From Halanaerobium salsuginis (GTDB lineage: Bacteria > Bacillota > Halanaerobiia > Halanaerobiales > Halanaerobiaceae): 60,021 bases of DNA. Position 1 is the first letter of the stretch. Each line of letters begins with the position of its first letter. Where the stretch lies: the NCBI RefSeq assembly GCF_900114545.1, contig NZ_FOTI01000016.1, positions 1 through 60,021 on the forward strand. Reading direction: 5' to 3'. Shown piece by piece: positions 57,136 to 60,021 of the stretch. Under the pieces are notes generated by a model. That model saw only the letters and a list, made by a program, of their open reading frames with translations, did no database searches and was not told where the DNA came from. The translations under genes and the position numbers were made by a program.

Positions 57136-57215
57136 TTGCAATAATAAAGTTGATATATTAAGATATAATTAACAGATAATTATTTTTTTATTATTTGCGC
57201 AATCGTTTGCACAAA
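57136..57215 (+). promoter_or_regulatory. LacI-type operator and possible promoter upstream of GH31 gene 2
   Basis: GCGCAATCGTTTGC (57197-57210) is a near-palindrome with the central CG of LacI-family operators; flanking bases extend the symmetry. A weak promoter TTGCAA (57136-57141), 17 bases, TAAGAT (57159-57164) precedes it, so the site would be about 30-50 bases downstream of the start and act as a roadblock. No LacI-family gene is in the window. Confidence 0.5.
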
Positions 57216-57252
57216 CTAGAATAAATTTTGATTAGAAGAGAGGATGATAAAT

Positions 57253-59661
57253 TTGGAAAATAGTGAAACATTATTAAATAATCTCAATGAAGATGATAGT
57301 TCAAAATATCATAAATTAGCTAAAGTTATAGATTTTGAATTAGTTGAGCATCAATTAAAACTTTATTTTAAACAAGCTCAGATAGTTATTAGTTTTTTAA
57401 AGACAGATCTATTTAGGTTAACTATGACTCCAGATAAAAAGAATTTTAATTTAACAACTACACCAGCAATAGTTGCACATAATAATAAGTATAAACAATT
57501 AGAAATGGTAGTAAATAAAAAATTAATTACGATTAAAAGTAGTAAATTAAAACTAGTAATTAATAGGAATAGATTTTCGCTAGCAGTTTATGATTCTGAA
57601 AATAATTTAATTCACAGTGATTATAAAAATTTTGCTCTAGGTTGGCAGCAAGATAAGGTACGTGCCTGGAAAGATCTTGATCCAAAAAGCCGCTTTTATG
57701 GCCTGGGAGAGAAAACTGGTTGGTTAGACAAAAAAGGCCGTAAATATGAAATGTGGAATAATGACACTTTTTTACCTCATGTCACAGATACTGATCCACT
57801 GTATCAATCCATTCCATTTTTAATTACATTTACACCAGAACATAGTTATGGAATTTATTTTGATAATTCTTATCGAAGTTTTTTTGATTTAAGCAGTGCA
57901 GGTCAGCCATATTATTCTTTCTGGGCAGAAGGAGGTCAGCTCGATTATTATTTTTTAAATGGACCTGATTTAAAGAAAGTAATCAGCAGTTACACTAATT
58001 TAACAGGAACTATGCCCTTACCACCAAAGTGGGCGCTTGGTTATCACCAATCTCGCTATAGTTATTATCCCCAGAGTAAAGTAAAAGAATTAGCTAAAGA
58101 GTTCCGACAGCGACAGATTCCATGTGATGCTTTTCATTTTGATATCCACTATATGGATCAGTACAAGATTTACACCTGGGATCAGGAAAGATTTCCCGAT
58201 CCAGCAGCAATGATTTCTAATTTACAAAAACAAGGAATTAAGGCAGTAACAATTATTGATCCCGGGGTTAAACAAGAACCCGAATATGAGCTTTATAAAA
58301 CAGGAATTGAAAACAACTATTTCTGTAAATATTTAGAAGGAAAAGTTTTTATCGATAAAGTATGGCCAGGAAATTGTGCTTTTCCAGATTTTACTCAAAC
58401 TAAGGTTAGAAATTGGTGGGCAGAACTGCAAAAAGATTTTGTTGAGCTTGGTGTTAAAGGAATTTGGAATGATATGAATGAACCAGCAGTCTTTAATCAA
58501 GATAATACAATGTCTGAACAAGTAATTCATCAAAATGATGGTCAATCTGGTAGTCATAAAAAGTTTCATAATCTCTATGCTTTACTGGAAAATATGGCCA
58601 CTTATCAAGGCTTGAAATCGGCTTTAAAAAATGAAAGACCATTTGTGTTAACTCGAGCTGGTTTTGCCGGTATTCAGCGCTCGGCAGCAGTCTGGACAGG
58701 AGATAACCGCAGTTTTTGGGAGCATCTTAAACTAACAATGCCAATGTTAATGAATTTAGGAATGAGTGGAATTCCCTTTTGTGGAAGCGATGTTGGTGGT
58801 TTTACTGGCAATAGTAATGGTGAACTTTTAACTCGCTGGATCCAATTGGGAACTTTTATGCCTTTTTTTAGAAATCACTGTGAAATAAGAGCCATTAACC
58901 AGGAGCCCTGGTCTTTTGGAAGCAAATACGAAACAATAATAAAGAAATATATAGAACTACGCTATCAATTTTTAACACATTTTTATAATCTTTTTTATCA
59001 AGCTTCCAAAACGGGCATTCCTGTGCTAAGACCTTTGCTTATGGAATTTACTACCGATAAAAACTGTCAAAATTTATCTGATCAATTTTTAATTGGGGAT
59101 AATTTGCTTATTGCTCCTATTTATAAGCCAGATACTGAACAGAGACTAGTTTATTTGCCAGCCGGGGAATGGATTAACTACTGGACAGAGGAAGTTTTAC
59201 CAGGAAAACAGCATATAATTACTGAGGCTCCTTTAGAAAAATTGCCTATTTTCGTTAAAGCAAATAGCTTACTTCCTCTCACTGAAAAGTTTAATTATGT
59301 TGGTGAAAAAAAGTTAAACTATTTAGAATTAAATCTTTACTTAGGAAGTAAAAATAAACAATTCAGCTATACTCTTTATGATGATGATGGACTAAGTTTT
59401 GACTATCAGGTAAAAAATGCTTATCAACTAAGCAAATTTAGCTGTCAAAATAATAATTCAAAATTGATTTTTAAACAGAAAAAAATATTTAATAACTATC
59501 CACAGGAATTTAAGCATTATAAGTTGATTTTTCATAATTTAACTAAAAGTCCGCAAACTATTTATATTAATGGTAAACAAATAAAAGACTATAGTTATTC
59601 AGCTAATAAACTGGAGGTTAGCGTTCCAGTTCTTATAAATAAGCTTGTTGTAAACTTTTAA
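57253..59661 (+). CDS. GH31 alpha-glucosidase 2
   Basis: The 802-residue enzyme has the classic alpha-glucosidase II/MalA layout: N-terminal beta domain (about 1-245) with FYGLGEKTGWLDKKG, a barrel starting PPKWALGYHQSRYSYYP, nucleophile Asp407 (GIWNDMNEPAVF), acid/base Asp484 (WTGDNRSFWEHL) and FCGSDVGGF, FRNHCEIRAINQEPW. No signal peptide; it hydrolyses imported alpha-glucosides. The TTG at 57253 is 9 bases after GAGAGG; the ATG at 57244 abuts that site and is less likely. It differs strongly from the first GH31 enzyme and probably has a different preference. Confidence 0.93.
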   Translation: MENSETLLNNLNEDDSSKYHKLAKVIDFELVEHQLKLYFKQAQIVISFLKTDLFRLTMTPDKKNFNLTTTPAIVAHNNKYKQLEMVVNKKLITIKSSKLKLVINRNRFSLAVYDSENNLIHSDYKNFALGWQQDKVRAWKDLDPKSRFYGLGEKTGWLDKKGRKYEMWNNDTFLPHVTDTDPLYQSIPFLITFTPEHSYGIYFDNSYRSFFDLSSAGQPYYSFWAEGGQLDYYFLNGPDLKKVISSYTNLTGTMPLPPKWALGYHQSRYSYYPQSKVKELAKEFRQRQIPCDAFHFDIHYMDQYKIYTWDQERFPDPAAMISNLQKQGIKAVTIIDPGVKQEPEYELYKTGIENNYFCKYLEGKVFIDKVWPGNCAFPDFTQTKVRNWWAELQKDFVELGVKGIWNDMNEPAVFNQDNTMSEQVIHQNDGQSGSHKKFHNLYALLENMATYQGLKSALKNERPFVLTRAGFAGIQRSAAVWTGDNRSFWEHLKLTMPMLMNLGMSGIPFCGSDVGGFTGNSNGELLTRWIQLGTFMPFFRNHCEIRAINQEPWSFGSKYETIIKKYIELRYQFLTHFYNLFYQASKTGIPVLRPLLMEFTTDKNCQNLSDQFLIGDNLLIAPIYKPDTEQRLVYLPAGEWINYWTEEVLPGKQHIITEAPLEKLPIFVKANSLLPLTEKFNYVGEKKLNYLELNLYLGSKNKQFSYTLYDDDGLSFDYQVKNAYQLSKFSCQNNNSKLIFKQKKIFNNYPQEFKHYKLIFHNLTKSPQTIYINGKQIKDYSYSANKLEVSVPVLINKLVVNF

Positions 59662-59721
59662 ATAAATTAAAGTAATACGGTAAGATGTCAAGAGAAAAAA
59701 AGAAAATAATTTAATTTATTT

Positions 59722-59791
59722 GGCTGAAAACGGTCAAATTAGGCATAGTTCTATCCGCCTAGCCTGAATAGTAATTTTTACCAATTCAGCC
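59722..59791 (-). ncRNA. Candidate structured RNA in the IS110 3' end (bridge-RNA-like)
   Basis: GGCTGAA (59722-59728) can pair with TTCAGCC (59785-59791), enclosing a hairpin of TAGGC-ATAG with CTAT..GCCTA (59740-59761). A second hairpin, CTGAAT/ATTCAG with inner GTAA/TTAC (59764-59789), competes with the outer pair. The strand is assumed from the recombinase. IS1111-group IS110 elements carry their bridge RNA in this 3' position. Folding by eye only. Confidence 0.35.
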
Positions 59792-59851
59792 CATGACTAA
59801 ATAATAGTTCTAATAGAAAATTAAGTAAACAGACTAATTTGCAATAATTAT

Positions 59852-60021
59852 CTACCTCCGTGGTTGATATATTTCGCCTTTGCTTAGCAGAGCAAAAACG
59901 AGACGGACAAATTTACGTGCTGTAAGCACGAGGGCTCTTTTGTGTTTGTGCTTTGGAACTTCATTATACTTTTTGTAGTAGTAGTTTTTATAGCTATCAT
60001 TGTGTACTCTCAATGAATTAG
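59852..60021 (-). CDS. IS110-family transposase (DEDD recombinase), C-terminal part
   Basis: The 55 visible residues are the C-terminal end of the Transposase_20 region of IS110 recombinases: SYKNYYYKKYNEVPKHKH, then the helix ALVLTARKFVRLVFALL and KGEIY. This matches the family pattern of a helix-hairpin-helix region followed by a conserved A-R-K-x-x-R-x-x-(F/Y)-A-x-L. The RuvC-like DEDD domain and the catalytic serine lie outside the window, so it cannot be judged whether the copy is intact. Confidence 0.8.
   Translation of the reverse strand, partial: NSLRVHNDSYKNYYYKKYNEVPKHKHKRALVLTARKFVRLVFALLSKGEIYQPRR

Larger units (their letters stand above)
59690..60021 (-). mobile_element. IS110-family element, left-hand (3') end, partial
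   Basis: The last 55 codons of an IS110-type recombinase and about 160 bases of non-coding DNA beyond its stop. IS110 elements lack long inverted repeats, so the exact boundary at about 59690 is a guess, set between the GH31 stop (59661) and the first structured sequence. Confidence 0.55.

Overview
The window is a low-GC (roughly 30-35 %) bacterial chromosome segment with Firmicute-type gene layout: strong AGGAGG-like ribosome binding sites, frequent TTG/GTG starts and TTGACA/TATAAT promoters. The gene set is that of a fermentative anaerobe: oxygen-sensitive pyruvate formate-lyase with its activase, pyruvate carboxylase plus citrate synthase as anaplerotic steps, an NhaC Na+/H+ antiporter and several carbohydrate-degradation loci. 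A halophilic or marine saccharolytic clostridial relative such as Halanaerobiales fits best; this is inference from gene content, since no rRNA is present.

Layout. Positions 1-334 are the end of an ISL3-type insertion sequence that has cut off the 5' end of a MtlR-type PTS regulator. The rest of that locus follows (mannitol PTS EIICBA, a sorbitol/sorbose-phosphate type dehydrogenase, a dedicated HPr). Next come a GH31 glycosidase under a LacI/CcpA-type operator, an NhaC antiporter, a secreted MsrAB, a cyclase-family hydrolase and pflB-pflA. The pfl leader is the most interesting regulatory region: an upstream promoter drives what reads as a ZTP (pfl-motif) riboswitch with a terminator, and a second promoter carries a near-perfect Fur box. 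Positions 15.3-31.5 kb hold MscS, a diguanylate cyclase/phosphodiesterase pair, an M42 peptidase, a free-standing 30-residue peptide gene with its own promoter and terminator, pirin, TraB, a homoserine dehydrogenase/citrate synthase/PepC cluster, a MATE pump with a TetR regulator and two palindromic operators, and an RpoD-like sigma factor.

Positions 31.5-47.7 kb are mostly housekeeping: YihY, pyruvate carboxylase, the YhaO/YhaN nuclease pair, a cNMP-DUF2225 protein, MgtE, PRPP synthetase with an ADP-ribosylglycohydrolase, and small membrane proteins. Positions 47.7-55.8 kb form an arabinan-degradation locus: an ArsR-type regulator diverges from a secreted GH43 endo-arabinanase, which is followed by two GH51 arabinofuranosidases (the second with an apparent ATT start codon), an Ig-like-GH43 enzyme and an aldo/keto reductase. 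A DUF815 ATPase and a second GH31 alpha-glucosidase with a LacI-type operator follow. The right edge enters an IS110-family element whose 3' non-coding end can fold into a structured RNA.

How the genes work together. Extracellular arabinan is cut by the secreted GH43 and the oligomers are finished by intracellular GH51/GH43 enzymes; alpha-glucosides are hydrolysed by the two GH31 enzymes; hexitols enter by the PTS. Pyruvate goes to acetyl-CoA and formate through PFL, whose control by both a C1-folate alarmone riboswitch and an iron regulator would tie formate supply to one-carbon demand and iron status.
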